Assembly (NCBI GenBank): GCA_017545365.1
Contig: JAFWOP010000040.1
Coordinates: 1-22,618, forward strand
Direction: 5' to 3'
Origin: Bacteroidales bacterium
GTDB taxonomy: Bacteria; Bacteroidota; Bacteroidia; Bacteroidales; P3
DNA length: 22,618 nt
Under the pieces are notes generated by a model. It worked only from the letters and a program-made list of their open reading frames with translations, made no database searches and had not been told where the DNA came from. The position numbers and the translations under genes were made by a program. Shown here piece after piece: positions 7,078 through 16,054 of this stretch (positions are counted from its first letter, which is position 1; each line of letters opens with the position of its first letter).

Positions 7078-9294
7078 ATGGAACCATCTACAACCATCAT
7101 CTCCCACATTCGGCAAACTGACATGAAAATTCAGTCGAATGAAGAACACCAACAAGGAGTTGCTGAGAGAGCAGAACGTTTCGCAGCTGAGTTCGGCATG
7201 GGTGATTATGGACGTGTACTGGGTTTGTTGCACGACAAGGGTAAAGAAAAGAATGCTTTCCAACAGCATATCATCAAAGAGAGTGGGAAAGACCCCTTCA
7301 TCCGAGTTGAAGGAGACTATTGCCATGCATACGTTGGAGCATTGTTGGCTCGCAAACAGTATTCTGCTTTAGCATCGCTGCTTGCCTATCCTATCTTGGG
7401 ACATCATGCTGGTTTGTACGACTATTCTGATTATAATAAGGTAATGGATGGAAAGTCTATTCCAACTGAAGTTGATCCTACTGAACAAGATATTCCCCTA
7501 TCCTCTTTGAAACTGAAATCCATTAAACCATTTGAATGTAATCACATCATCCGTATGCTCTTCTCGTGTTTGGTGGATGCAGACCGTCTTGACACGGAAA
7601 AGTTTATGAATCCAGAGCAAGCCTCTCTGCGTGAGGGTAAGAAGACCCTTCAAGAACTTGCACCTTTATTGGAAAAGCATTTGGCAGACTTAAAAAGTAG
7701 TATTAGGGAGAAACACAAAGAAAACAATACGGTTAATATTGTTCGCAATCAGGTGCAAGAGGAATGTCGTAAAAAGGCGGTATGCGAGTCAGGTTTTTAC
7801 AGCCTTACCGTTCCAACGGGAGGCGGAAAAACGCTTTCTTCACTCGTTTGGGCCATGAACCACGCTATACATCATGATAAAAAACGCATTGTATTCGCCA
7901 TTCCTTACACAAGCATTATTGTCCAAACGGCACAAATACTTCGTGAGATTTTTGGAGCAGAGAATGTTTTGGAACATCATTCAAATGTATCGTATGAGTC
8001 TATTTGCGATAAAGATGACAAAGACGAGGACAAGATAGCCCAGCAGATGAAGCTTGCTACAGAGAACTGGGATTATCCAATTATAGTGACAACCAACGTA
8101 CAACTGTTTGAGTCGATGTACTCCAACAAGCCCACCCCATGCAGGAAACTGCATAATCTTTGCAACAGCGTATTGATTCTTGATGAGGTGCAAACTCTGC
8201 CAACAGACTATCTACAACCCATTGTAAACGCATTGAAAACATACCAGCGACTGTTTGGATTATCTGTCTTATTCACTACAGCAAGCCAACCTGTATTAGA
8301 AGGGAAGCATCAAGGTACCATTCCGCGAATCACATTGGATGGCATAGATAAAGTTACAGAAATAATCCCCGATGGGCTTGACCTCCACAATAAGCTACGT
8401 CGTGTGAATTTGCATTTTGACGAACACCAAAGCTCATACGATGAGATTGCGGAAAGAATAGCTCAGTACGACCGCGTACTATGCATTGTAAATTCACGTC
8501 GTGCTGCAAAGGAAATATTTGACCGTCTTCCTGATGAAGAATACAAATATCACCTATCTCGACTTATGTGCCCTGTCCATGTAAGGAAAACGATTGCTGA
8601 CATTATTGGAAAACTTAGGAGTCCCCAAAAGAAGATAAGGGTTATATCAACACAACTAATAGAAGCAGGTGTCGACATCGATTTCCCTTTTGTATTACGT
8701 CAAGAGATCGGGCTCGATTCTGTTTTACAAGCAGCCGGGCGATGCAATCGGGAAGGTGGTGATGCAAGAGGTGAAGTATATGTGTTTTCTTTGAATGAGG
8801 AAAAGGAATATCCTAATAGCTTTATGGAGAAGTCTAATAATGCGCGAAAACGCTTATCCAAAGACTTTGACTGGCTTTCTCCTGAAGCCATGACTGCATA
8901 TTTCTTAAAGTTATATCAAGGATACACTGAAACCTTTGACAAAGTGGATATAAAAAAGAAGCTTGAAAGTCCTAGTTATTATCTTTTCAAAACTATAGGT
9001 GAGAAATTCAAACTAATTGATGATAAGACAAGAAGTGTTATTGTAAACTATGGTGATGCAGAAAGACTTGTTAATCAAGTGAAACAAGAAGGTGTTACTT
9101 ATGAACTGATGAATGCATTAGGGCAATACACGGTAAATGTTAGCAGGAGCAACTTTGAATTATTGAAAGATGCTTTTGACAAAGGCGAAAGAATCCCAGA
9201 AGGATTATTCTTTTTGATGAACAAAGGACAGTACGATGACCGAACAGGTGTAATATTAAAAAACATGTATATAGAAGATGTTTATACAAAATAA
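7078..9294 (+). CDS. cas3: CRISPR-associated helicase/nuclease Cas3, type I-C
   Basis: The 738-residue protein joins an N-terminal HD nuclease domain to an SF2 helicase. HD-domain residues are visible at H24, H52-D53 (LLHDKGK), H83 and H109-H110 (GHHAG). The helicase has Walker A PTGGGKT (about 245-251), the DEAD-like box LDEVQTLP (about 367-374), motif III FTTASQP and motif VI QAAGRCNREG (about 551-560). Length and order match I-C Cas3. Cas3 is recruited by a target-bound Cascade and unwinds and degrades the foreign DNA. The ATG at 7078 is preferred over the one at 7123 because the intervening residues (SHIRQTD) match the usual N-terminus. It is the first gene of the cas operon and is AT-richer than the flanking genes. 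Confidence 0.96.
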   Translation: MEPSTTIISHIRQTDMKIQSNEEHQQGVAERAERFAAEFGMGDYGRVLGLLHDKGKEKNAFQQHIIKESGKDPFIRVEGDYCHAYVGALLARKQYSALASLLAYPILGHHAGLYDYSDYNKVMDGKSIPTEVDPTEQDIPLSSLKLKSIKPFECNHIIRMLFSCLVDADRLDTEKFMNPEQASLREGKKTLQELAPLLEKHLADLKSSIREKHKENNTVNIVRNQVQEECRKKAVCESGFYSLTVPTGGGKTLSSLVWAMNHAIHHDKKRIVFAIPYTSIIVQTAQILREIFGAENVLEHHSNVSYESICDKDDKDEDKIAQQMKLATENWDYPIIVTTNVQLFESMYSNKPTPCRKLHNLCNSVLILDEVQTLPTDYLQPIVNALKTYQRLFGLSVLFTTASQPVLEGKHQGTIPRITLDGIDKVTEIIPDGLDLHNKLRRVNLHFDEHQSSYDEIAERIAQYDRVLCIVNSRRAAKEIFDRLPDEEYKYHLSRLMCPVHVRKTIADIIGKLRSPQKKIRVISTQLIEAGVDIDFPFVLRQEIGLDSVLQAAGRCNREGGDARGEVYVFSLNEEKEYPNSFMEKSNNARKRLSKDFDWLSPEAMTAYFLKLYQGYTETFDKVDIKKKLESPSYYLFKTIGEKFKLIDDKTRSVIVNYGDAERLVNQVKQEGVTYELMNALGQYTVNVSRSNFELLKDAFDKGERIPEGLFFLMNKGQYDDRTGVILKNMYIEDVYTK

Positions 9295-9307
9295 GTATCA
9301 GCAAGAT

Positions 9308-10099
9308 ATGGAATATACAGACAAAGAATTTTGCTTAGAGGTGTGGGGACCGATGGCTTGTTTTACTCGCCCTGAACTGAAAGTAGAGCGAGTGAGTTAC
9401 GATGTTATTACTCCATCTGCGGCACGCGCTATTTTTGAGGCTATTTTTTGGAAACCTGCCATTCATTGGCAGGTAACAAAGATAGAGGTTCTTAACCCTA
9501 TCAAATGGGCATCAATCAGAAGGAATGAATTGAAATTTAACAAGCAGGAGTCCTTTTTCATAGAGGAGGAAAGGACACAACGTAATACGCTCTTGCTGGC
9601 AGATGTCCGTTATCGGATATACGCCTTATTAGAGTTTATTCCTATACGAAAACGGATTGATAGTAACGGGTTATATGAAAAATGGTACGACCAGCAAAAA
9701 GAAAACTATAAAGAATCTCTAAACCCAAAGATTGACGCCGAAGAGACTTCTTTACTCCGTAAGGACGAGAATCCAGCTAAGTATAATGCAATGTTTGAAA
9801 GAAGGGCTCGCATGGGGCAATGCTTCAAACAACCTTATTTCGGTACAAGGGAGTTTGCTGCTTCTTATAGATTTGTTGACCCAGACGAAGCTCCATTAGA
9901 CCTGGATGAATGCCATTATATTGATAAAGGGGAAATCAACTTGGGAATAATGTTTTATGATTGGGATTTCTCACACATCTATAATCCAAAAAATCAAAGT
10001 GTTGATTACAAGAAGGCGATGCCTTTGTTTTATAGAGCAGTAATGAATAATGGTACAATAACAGTACCGCCCATAAATAGCCAGGAGATAATAATATGA
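9308..10099 (+). CDS. cas5c: Cascade subunit and crRNA nuclease Cas5c, type I-C
   Basis: The 263-residue RAMP protein has the family pattern LEVWGPMACFTRPE near its start, SYDVITPSAARAIFEAIFW, then KIEVLNPIKWASIRRNE. In type I-C there is no Cas6, and Cas5 cuts the repeat RNA and holds the crRNA 5' handle; the absence of cas6 in this locus agrees. I place the start at the ATG at 9308, 13 bp after the cas3 stop. The earlier in-frame ATG at 9278 would overlap cas3 and add ten residues not typical of the family. The stop overlaps cas8c by 4 bp (ATGA). Confidence 0.94.
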   Translation: MEYTDKEFCLEVWGPMACFTRPELKVERVSYDVITPSAARAIFEAIFWKPAIHWQVTKIEVLNPIKWASIRRNELKFNKQESFFIEEERTQRNTLLLADVRYRIYALLEFIPIRKRIDSNGLYEKWYDQQKENYKESLNPKIDAEETSLLRKDENPAKYNAMFERRARMGQCFKQPYFGTREFAASYRFVDPDEAPLDLDECHYIDKGEINLGIMFYDWDFSHIYNPKNQSVDYKKAMPLFYRAVMNNGTITVPPINSQEIII

Positions 10100-11949
10100 T
10101 ACTAAGAGCTTTATATGATTATTATGATAGACTTAATGCTTGGCAAGAGGGTTTCCTTGCACCAATCGGCTTTGAAGACAGAGAAATAGGTTTCGTTATC
10201 GTTATTGATAGGAATGGCCTTTTTCTTGATATAGAAGATTCCAACAACCCTGAAGGCGGTGCTCAAGAATTTCGTGTGGTACAATACATTGAAAGAACGA
10301 ATAATGCTTCTGAGGTGGCCTGTGTGTTTTGGGATTCTCCAGAATACGTTATCAATTTGTCAGGTAAAACAATAGCAGATGAACCGCAAGCTAAAACAAG
10401 GACATTTGCGGCTAAGGTGGATTCTTTCTGTAAGTTATACCCTAACAATGGAGAATTCAAGGCAGTGTCATTATTCTATCATAAGAAAGAATATCTGAAT
10501 CCTAAACTCGTAGAATCTAAGGAATTCAAAAGAATCGTAAGTTCAGAAACGATTGTTAGAAATATGTCCTTCAAGGTTGAAGAACAAGACGACATTGTTG
10601 CAGCGCATGATGATTTATATGACTATGTAAAAAAACAATATGAAAGAAAACAATACGAACCTTCTGAGCGTAAGAATAGAGGTACTTGTTTCGTCACAGG
10701 TAAGACAAATATGCCCATGGCAAAAAATTCAAGCGTGGTTAAAATATTTGATAGTGCTGCTACGTCAAAACTGTTGTCTTACAATTTTAATAGTGCGAAC
10801 TCTTATGGGAGAAAAGAGATAGGGAACTTTCCTATTTCCATAGAGGCTGATTCTAAAATTTACAATGCTTTTCGTTATCTGTTAAGACGAGGGTCTGAGA
10901 GTAAACAACTCTACGTCACTCTGGCTCACGCAAATGGAAAAAGACGAAAAAACAACACGCTTCTTGTGAACCGAACGATGCTCTTTTGGACATCATCCAA
11001 TAGTATTGATTCTCAGAAAATAGAAGAGTTGGTATGGGATGCAATTGACAATAGAGACAACCCTGACCTCAAAACTGAGCAAGTTAAAAACTTATTCAAT
11101 AATATTCTGAGCGGGGAGAATCCAAATGTTACTAAAGACAATTTCTATTTGCTTGGCTTAGCACCAAACAGATCCCGAATTGTCGTTGTTTATTGGAGAG
11201 AATGCACATTGAAAGAATTTGCAGAGAAACTGAAACAACATTTCTTTGACACTGAGGTGATAGACTATCGACATAAAGACAGAAGAGGTACGTTTTATCA
11301 AGGAATGTATTCTTTTTTGGGATCTGTAGTTAAGGATGGCAGAGTTTCTGACCTTCCTCCGAGGATAGTAGAAGCTCTGATGAAGAGTATTATACAGGGT
11401 ACACCATACCCAGAGGCATTATACCAAGCATGCTTAAGCAGAATATTAGCCGAGAGGAAAGTTACAATTTCAAGAGCCGCTCTTTTAAAGGGCTACTTGA
11501 ATCGTAAATATATGCAGTCAAATAATAACAACCAAATCATTACGCCCATGCTGAATAAAGAAGAAACAAACCAAGGTTATCTTTGCGGTCGCTTGTTCGC
11601 CGTATATGAATACGCCCAAGAGAGTAGTTTGAAAGCTGAAGGAGGAAAATCTACCCTAAGAGACAGATTTTTTAGTTCTGCATTAACACGTCCTCGAACA
11701 ACTTTTATTGAATTATCAAAAATCTTGAATTATTACTACTCCAAAATTTCAAACCAGTCTCTTGTAAAGAAACTCAAGAATACTGAGTATGAAATTACGG
11801 AAAAGTTTGACTCAAACAGTTTTCCTCTTACACTCAATAAAGATGACCAAGGCCGATTTGTCATAGGGTATTACCACCAGAGAGGAGACTTTGAGTATAA
11901 ACCACAAAATGAAAGTAATAGCAAAAAGAACATTGAAGTTGAAGAATAG
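10096..11949 (+). CDS. cas8c: Cascade large subunit Cas8c (Csd1), type I-C
   Basis: The 617-residue protein opens with MILRALYDYYDRL, the usual Csd1/Cas8c start. It includes NRGTCFVTGKTNMPMAKNSS (about 194-213) and NFNSANSYGRKEIGNFPIS, both characteristic of the family, and LGLAPNRSRIVVVYWRE in the C-terminal half. Cas8c recognises the PAM (TTC-type in studied I-C systems) and recruits Cas3. In some I-C systems an internal start near the 3' end of cas8c makes a separate Cas11-like small subunit; in-frame methionine codons exist there, but I cannot demonstrate it. No disruption is seen. Confidence 0.95.
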   Translation: MILRALYDYYDRLNAWQEGFLAPIGFEDREIGFVIVIDRNGLFLDIEDSNNPEGGAQEFRVVQYIERTNNASEVACVFWDSPEYVINLSGKTIADEPQAKTRTFAAKVDSFCKLYPNNGEFKAVSLFYHKKEYLNPKLVESKEFKRIVSSETIVRNMSFKVEEQDDIVAAHDDLYDYVKKQYERKQYEPSERKNRGTCFVTGKTNMPMAKNSSVVKIFDSAATSKLLSYNFNSANSYGRKEIGNFPISIEADSKIYNAFRYLLRRGSESKQLYVTLAHANGKRRKNNTLLVNRTMLFWTSSNSIDSQKIEELVWDAIDNRDNPDLKTEQVKNLFNNILSGENPNVTKDNFYLLGLAPNRSRIVVVYWRECTLKEFAEKLKQHFFDTEVIDYRHKDRRGTFYQGMYSFLGSVVKDGRVSDLPPRIVEALMKSIIQGTPYPEALYQACLSRILAERKVTISRAALLKGYLNRKYMQSNNNNQIITPMLNKEETNQGYLCGRLFAVYEYAQESSLKAEGGKSTLRDRFFSSALTRPRTTFIELSKILNYYYSKISNQSLVKKLKNTEYEITEKFDSNSFPLTLNKDDQGRFVIGYYHQRGDFEYKPQNESNSKKNIEVEE

Positions 11950-11972
11950 TTAATCCCTTAAAATAACACAAA

Positions 11973-12869
11973 ATGATTAGCAATAGAATTGATTTTATTT
12001 ACATTTTTGATGTAAAGGATGGCAATCCCAATGGTGATCCAAATGCGGATAACATGCCCAGAATTGATGACGAAACTGGACAAGGGTTAGTAACTGATGT
12101 TTGCCTAAAACGCAAAGTGCGTAATTATGTGCTTTTCAAAAAGGAAATACAGGAAGGATTTGATATTTATATTAAAGAAAGAGCGGTTCTTGATTCCATT
12201 ATCAATGATGTGTATAAAGAAAACAGCGTTAAGAATGCGGCAAAGGATGAAAAAAGGGGCGTCGCACAAAAAATTCTGTGCAAAAAGTATTATGACATTA
12301 GAACTTTTGGAGCTGCAATAACGACAACAGGTAAACAAGACCAGGTGAGAGGCCCTATACAGTTTACTTTTGCCCGCTCTGTTGACCAGATCCAGTCTAA
12401 GCAGAACACTATTACACGTATGGCAGCAACTAAGAAGGCTGAAAACAATTCTGACAATCTTGATGATGAAGTGAAACAGAAGGAAAGGACAATGGGCAAT
12501 AAATTCATTGTTCCCTACGGTCTCTACGTATGCCACGGCTTCATTTCAGCCAACCTTGCCCAGCAAACAGGTTTCTCGGAAGAGGATTTGGAACTGTTCT
12601 GGGACGCTTTGAGAAACATGTTCGATGTGGATCGTTCTGCTGCTCGCGGTTTGATGAGTGCTCAGAAACTTATTGTGTTCCGTCATAACAGTGTGTTAGG
12701 CAATGCTCCAGCCGATAAATTATTCAAATTGGTAGAGGTGAGAAAGAAAAAAGACGATGCAATTCCCCGTTCTTTTGAAGATTACAATGTGACAAGCAAG
12801 GATGAAGTGGAGAAAAAGCTTACGGATTTACACCTAAACGAAAATATCACCGTTGAATATCTGATTTAA
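11973..12869 (+). CDS. cas7c: Cascade backbone subunit Cas7c (Csd2), type I-C
   Basis: The 298-residue protein starts with NRIDFIYIFDVKDGNPNGDP, the hallmark of Csd2/Cas7, followed by TDVCLKRKVRNYV. GPIQFTFARSVDQI and MGNKFIVPYGLYVCHGFIS are further family blocks. Several copies polymerise along the crRNA to form the Cascade backbone. It lies 23 bp after cas8c. Normally cas4 or cas1 would follow directly; here a RhuM-family gene starts 6 bp later. Confidence 0.96.
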   Translation: MISNRIDFIYIFDVKDGNPNGDPNADNMPRIDDETGQGLVTDVCLKRKVRNYVLFKKEIQEGFDIYIKERAVLDSIINDVYKENSVKNAAKDEKRGVAQKILCKKYYDIRTFGAAITTTGKQDQVRGPIQFTFARSVDQIQSKQNTITRMAATKKAENNSDNLDDEVKQKERTMGNKFIVPYGLYVCHGFISANLAQQTGFSEEDLELFWDALRNMFDVDRSAARGLMSAQKLIVFRHNSVLGNAPADKLFKLVEVRKKKDDAIPRSFEDYNVTSKDEVEKKLTDLHLNENITVEYLI

Positions 12870-12875
12870 CCATTT

Positions 12876-13910
12876 ATGGCAGAGAGATATTTGATAAGAA
12901 ATAGCACGGCCGAGTTCCTGATTTTCCAGGTAGAAAATAAGGAACAAGGGATTGAGGTGTTCTACCAGAACGAGAACTTGTGGTGCACGCAGAAAGCCTT
13001 GGCGTTATTGTTCGACTGCGACAGGAGCGTTATCACAAAGCATCTGGGCAACATCTTTACTTCGGGAGAGCTGAAGGAAGAGGCAGTATGTGCAAAATTT
13101 GCACATACTGCCTCTGATGGCAAGACTTATCAGACCCAGTTTTATAGTCTTGATGCCATCATTGCCGTTGGCTACCGCGTGAACTCAATGCGTGCCACCC
13201 AGTTCCGCCAATGGGCTACGGCTGTGCTGCGCCAGTTCTCCATACGTGGTTATGTGCTTGACAAGAAACGCATGGAAAATGGTTCATTTCTGGGAGAAGA
13301 CTATTTCGAACACCTGCTGGCCGAGATACGCGAAATACGCCTCAGCGAGAGACGATTCTACCAGAAACTGACCGACATCTACGCCACATCCGTGGACTAC
13401 AACCGCGATGCCCCAACCACGAGACTGTTCTTCAAGATGGTGCAGAACAAAATGCACTATGCCGTACACGGACAAACAGCGGCAGAACTAATCATGGCAA
13501 GAGCTGATGCTGACAAGGAACACATGGGGCTGACCTCATGGGAGAACGCTCCTGACGGGAAAATAGTCAAGACCGATGTCGCAATTGCCAAGAACTACCT
13601 AAAGCAGATGGAGTTGGAGGACATGGGACGCATCGTGACAGCTGTGCTGGAGTTTGCCGAAAGTCGTGCCAAGAAACATATCCCAATGACGATGGAGGAC
13701 TGGGCCAAGCGCATCGATGCCTATCTGGCTAGCGACGAACGCCCGCTACTTGATAATCCAGGGAGTGTGAGCCATGACGAGGCTGTGCTTCATGCTGAGA
13801 CTGAATTCGAGAAGTATCGCATCGTGCAAGACCGTCTGTTTCAAAGCGATTTCGACAGATACTTGGAAGCTTTGCCATTCGAAGGGGATAATTCTGACAA
13901 ATCTGAATAG
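12876..13910 (+). CDS. RhuM-family protein embedded in the cas operon
   Basis: The 344-residue protein matches the RhuM family, named from a Salmonella pathogenicity-island gene and of unknown biochemical role. Visible blocks are IEVFYQNENLWCTQKALALL and DRSVITKHLGNIF (about 26-61), resembling a winged-helix DNA-binding region; DGKTYQTQFYSLDAIIAVGY (81-100); RATQFRQWAT; and HAVHG/TAAELI-type residues in the second half. No nuclease motif is obvious. It starts 6 bp after cas7c and ends 3 bp before cas4, so it should be transcribed with them. Its base composition (about half GC in samples) is higher than that of cas3-cas7c. It is not a known I-C component. It could be a regulator, a toxin-like or anti-phage accessory, or a chance insertion. 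Confidence 0.88.
   Translation: MAERYLIRNSTAEFLIFQVENKEQGIEVFYQNENLWCTQKALALLFDCDRSVITKHLGNIFTSGELKEEAVCAKFAHTASDGKTYQTQFYSLDAIIAVGYRVNSMRATQFRQWATAVLRQFSIRGYVLDKKRMENGSFLGEDYFEHLLAEIREIRLSERRFYQKLTDIYATSVDYNRDAPTTRLFFKMVQNKMHYAVHGQTAAELIMARADADKEHMGLTSWENAPDGKIVKTDVAIAKNYLKQMELEDMGRIVTAVLEFAESRAKKHIPMTMEDWAKRIDAYLASDERPLLDNPGSVSHDEAVLHAETEFEKYRIVQDRLFQSDFDRYLEALPFEGDNSDKSE
13079..13115. repeat. Perfect 37-bp palindrome inside the RhuM coding sequence
   Basis: Two exact 18-bp arms (13079-13096, starting AGAGGCAGTATGTGC, and 13098-13115) flank a single central base. It falls in frame over residues 68-80 of the RhuM protein (EAVCAKFAHTAS region), just after the predicted DNA-binding segment. 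It could form an mRNA hairpin, a cruciform, or a dimer-protein binding site. Confidence 0.93.
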
Positions 13911-13913
13911 ACC

Positions 13914-14588
13914 ATGATGTACAACGATGACCAAATGCTTATGTTGTCTGGAATCCAGCACTATATGTTCTGTCCCCGGCAATGGGCGTTGATACACATA
14001 GAACAACAATGGGACGAGAACCGACTGACCGCCGAGGGACAACTGCTGCATCAAAACGTGGACAACCCTGCCTACAGGCAAAAGAATGGTAACGTTATCA
14101 CTCTACGTTCAGTACATATTGCCTCACATACATTGGGTCTATATGGAATCACCGATGCCATCGAACTATTGCCGTCTGACGATGCCGCTGACGCTATCAC
14201 ACACCCTCATTATCCTGGATTCTGGAAGCCTTACCCCATTGAATATAAACGTGGCCATCGGAAGCCTGATGAACGGGATGAGGTACAACTGACAGCTCAA
14301 GTTATCTGTCTGGAAGAAATGTACGGTATCCATATACCTGAAGCCTCGCTCTACTATAACGAGACCCGGCACAGGGAAGCAGTACAGATAGACGAACCTC
14401 TCCGCCAACTCACTTATGAATTAAGCGAAGCCATGCACAAGACGTTTGAAGAAGGCTTCACTCCTAAGGCAGAGAAAAAACGAGAGTGCCGGAGCTGCTC
14501 ACTCATAGACATCTGTGCGCCAGAACTGACAAAAAAGACATCTGTTGCATATTACCTAAAAAAAACATTGGATGAGGAAACTACTTAA
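13914..14588 (+). CDS. cas4: Cas4 nuclease, spacer-acquisition module
   Basis: The 224-residue protein has the four iron-sulfur cysteines expected of Cas4: C20 (FCPRQW) and C192, C195, C201 (CRSCSLIDIC). The RecB-like nuclease motif is at E110-Y-K112 (PIEYKRG), followed by a QLTAQ block. Cas4 trims and PAM-selects prespacers before Cas1-Cas2 integrates them. Two ATG codons in tandem (13914, 13917) make the exact start uncertain by one residue. The 3' end overlaps cas1 by 17 bp. Confidence 0.95.
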   Translation: MMYNDDQMLMLSGIQHYMFCPRQWALIHIEQQWDENRLTAEGQLLHQNVDNPAYRQKNGNVITLRSVHIASHTLGLYGITDAIELLPSDDAADAITHPHYPGFWKPYPIEYKRGHRKPDERDEVQLTAQVICLEEMYGIHIPEASLYYNETRHREAVQIDEPLRQLTYELSEAMHKTFEEGFTPKAEKKRECRSCSLIDICAPELTKKTSVAYYLKKTLDEETT

Positions 14589-15594
14589 CACCCTATATGT
14601 CACCACACCTGAAGCCTATCTGTCCAAAGACGGATTGAATGTCGTAGTCTCTGTGGGCAAGGATGAACTATTCCGCATCCCCATCATGAATGTGGAAGGC
14701 ATAGTGACATTTGGGTACATGGGGGCTAGTCCAGGACTAATGAAACTCTGTATGGACAACAATGTGTCCCTCTCCTTTATGACTCCTCATGGGCGCTTCA
14801 TAGGTCGCGTCCAAGGAACCACACGGGGAAATGTTCTACTGCGGAAAAAACAATATGCCTTGTCTGAGGATGAGAATGTGGCACTACATTTAGCCAAACT
14901 CTTCATCACAGGAAAGGTGTTCAACACACGCAGCATCCTCCAGCGATATATCCGTGACAATGGGGCTGATGAGGAAGTGGCGAGTGTCATCAACCAATTA
15001 GACTGGCGGAGAAAACGCATCATGCAGACCGAGAACATGGACATCCTGCGCGGAGAGGAAGGACATGCAGCCAACACATATTTTGGTGTCTTCGACCATC
15101 TGATACTCCAGCAGAAAGAAGATTTCCCCTTCAACGGTCGCAGCCGCAGACCTCCCAAGGATGAGGTGAACGCCATGCTGTCCTTTGTCTACACACTCAT
15201 TGCTAATGACGTCGCAGCTGCTTTGGAGTCGGTAGGCCTAGACCCTTACGTGGGCTTTATGCATACACTAAGGCCTGGACGGACGTCTTTGGCTTTAGAC
15301 ATGATGGAAGAGCTTAGGGCGTATCTTGGTGACAGGCTTATCCTATCGATGATAAACCGTAAGCAAGTCACAAAAAAGGACTTTATCCGCCAAGGCGATG
15401 AAAGTTTTGTAATGACCGATGGGTGCCGTAAGGAACTACTTACCACTTGGCAGAAAAGGAAAAAAGAGACAATAGAGCACCCCTACCTCAAAGAAAAAAT
15501 CCCTATAGGATTGCTGCCTTGTACGCAAGCCATGCTTCTAGCCCGCTTTCTTCGTGAAGACATAGATGACTATCCTGTATTTTTAATGAGATGA
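14572..15594 (+). CDS. cas1: Cas1 integrase, type I-C
   Basis: The 340-residue protein begins MRKLLNTLYVTTPEAYLSKD, the usual I-C Cas1 start. Active-site residues can be placed at E163 (RGEEGHAANTYF), H231 (GFMHTLRPGR) and D243 with E246 (LALDMMEE). NAMLSFVYTLI is also conserved. With Cas2 it forms the complex that inserts new spacers next to the leader. The start lies inside the cas4 3' end (17-bp overlap), suggesting coupled translation. No disruption, so adaptation should be functional. Confidence 0.97.
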   Translation: MRKLLNTLYVTTPEAYLSKDGLNVVVSVGKDELFRIPIMNVEGIVTFGYMGASPGLMKLCMDNNVSLSFMTPHGRFIGRVQGTTRGNVLLRKKQYALSEDENVALHLAKLFITGKVFNTRSILQRYIRDNGADEEVASVINQLDWRRKRIMQTENMDILRGEEGHAANTYFGVFDHLILQQKEDFPFNGRSRRPPKDEVNAMLSFVYTLIANDVAAALESVGLDPYVGFMHTLRPGRTSLALDMMEELRAYLGDRLILSMINRKQVTKKDFIRQGDESFVMTDGCRKELLTTWQKRKKETIEHPYLKEKIPIGLLPCTQAMLLARFLREDIDDYPVFLMR

Positions 15595-15598
15595 CATT

Positions 15599-15889
15599 AT
15601 GCTGATACTTATCACATACGATGTAGACACAACAACCAAAGATGGCGAGAAACGGCTACGCAAGGTCGCCAAAGAATGTGTCAATTACGGACAACGTGTT
15701 CAAAACTCTGTCTTTGAATGCCTACTTACAGAAGCACAACTCGTAAGCCTAAAAGCCGTCTTGTCTTCAATCATTGACGACACCACCGACAGCATCCGAT
15801 TATACTTCCTTGGTAATAAATGGCAACGAAAGATAGAGACACTCGGAAGAATTACATCCTATGATCCCACAGAAGCACTTATAATATGA
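15599..15889 (+). CDS. cas2: Cas2, type I-C
   Basis: The 96-residue protein has the ferredoxin-like fold signature MLILITYDVDT, with D8 at the usual metal-binding position, and VQNSVFECLLTEAQ. It bridges two Cas1 dimers during spacer integration. It starts 4 bp after cas1 and is the last cas gene before the array. Length is typical. Confidence 0.97.
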   Translation: MLILITYDVDTTTKDGEKRLRKVAKECVNYGQRVQNSVFECLLTEAQLVSLKAVLSSIIDDTTDSIRLYFLGNKWQRKIETLGRITSYDPTEALII

Positions 15890-16054
15890 ATGCGAACCCT
15901 AAGCTATGCATATAATAGCACACTATCGCAATACCTCAATATCAATACTTTGTATTTCCAAATCCTCGTTTAACATCATAACATTAACCCCCATTTGTAC
16001 ATTCGCGAAAAAAATGATATACACCTATAGAACTCAATAAAATGTAAAGAAACA
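15890..16054 (+). promoter_or_regulatory. CRISPR leader
   Basis: This 165-bp AT-rich stretch lies between cas2 and the first repeat, at the undecayed end of the array, so it is the expected leader: array promoter and site of new spacer insertion. TACTTTG (15946-15952) resembles a -7 element but lacks one base of the TAnnTTTG spacing, so I do not call the promoter. Confidence 0.7.

Noticed and set aside
7078..15889. Absence of cas6 as a possible sign of a broken locus
   Set aside because: Type I-C systems lack cas6; Cas5c does the repeat cleavage, and all other expected genes are intact.
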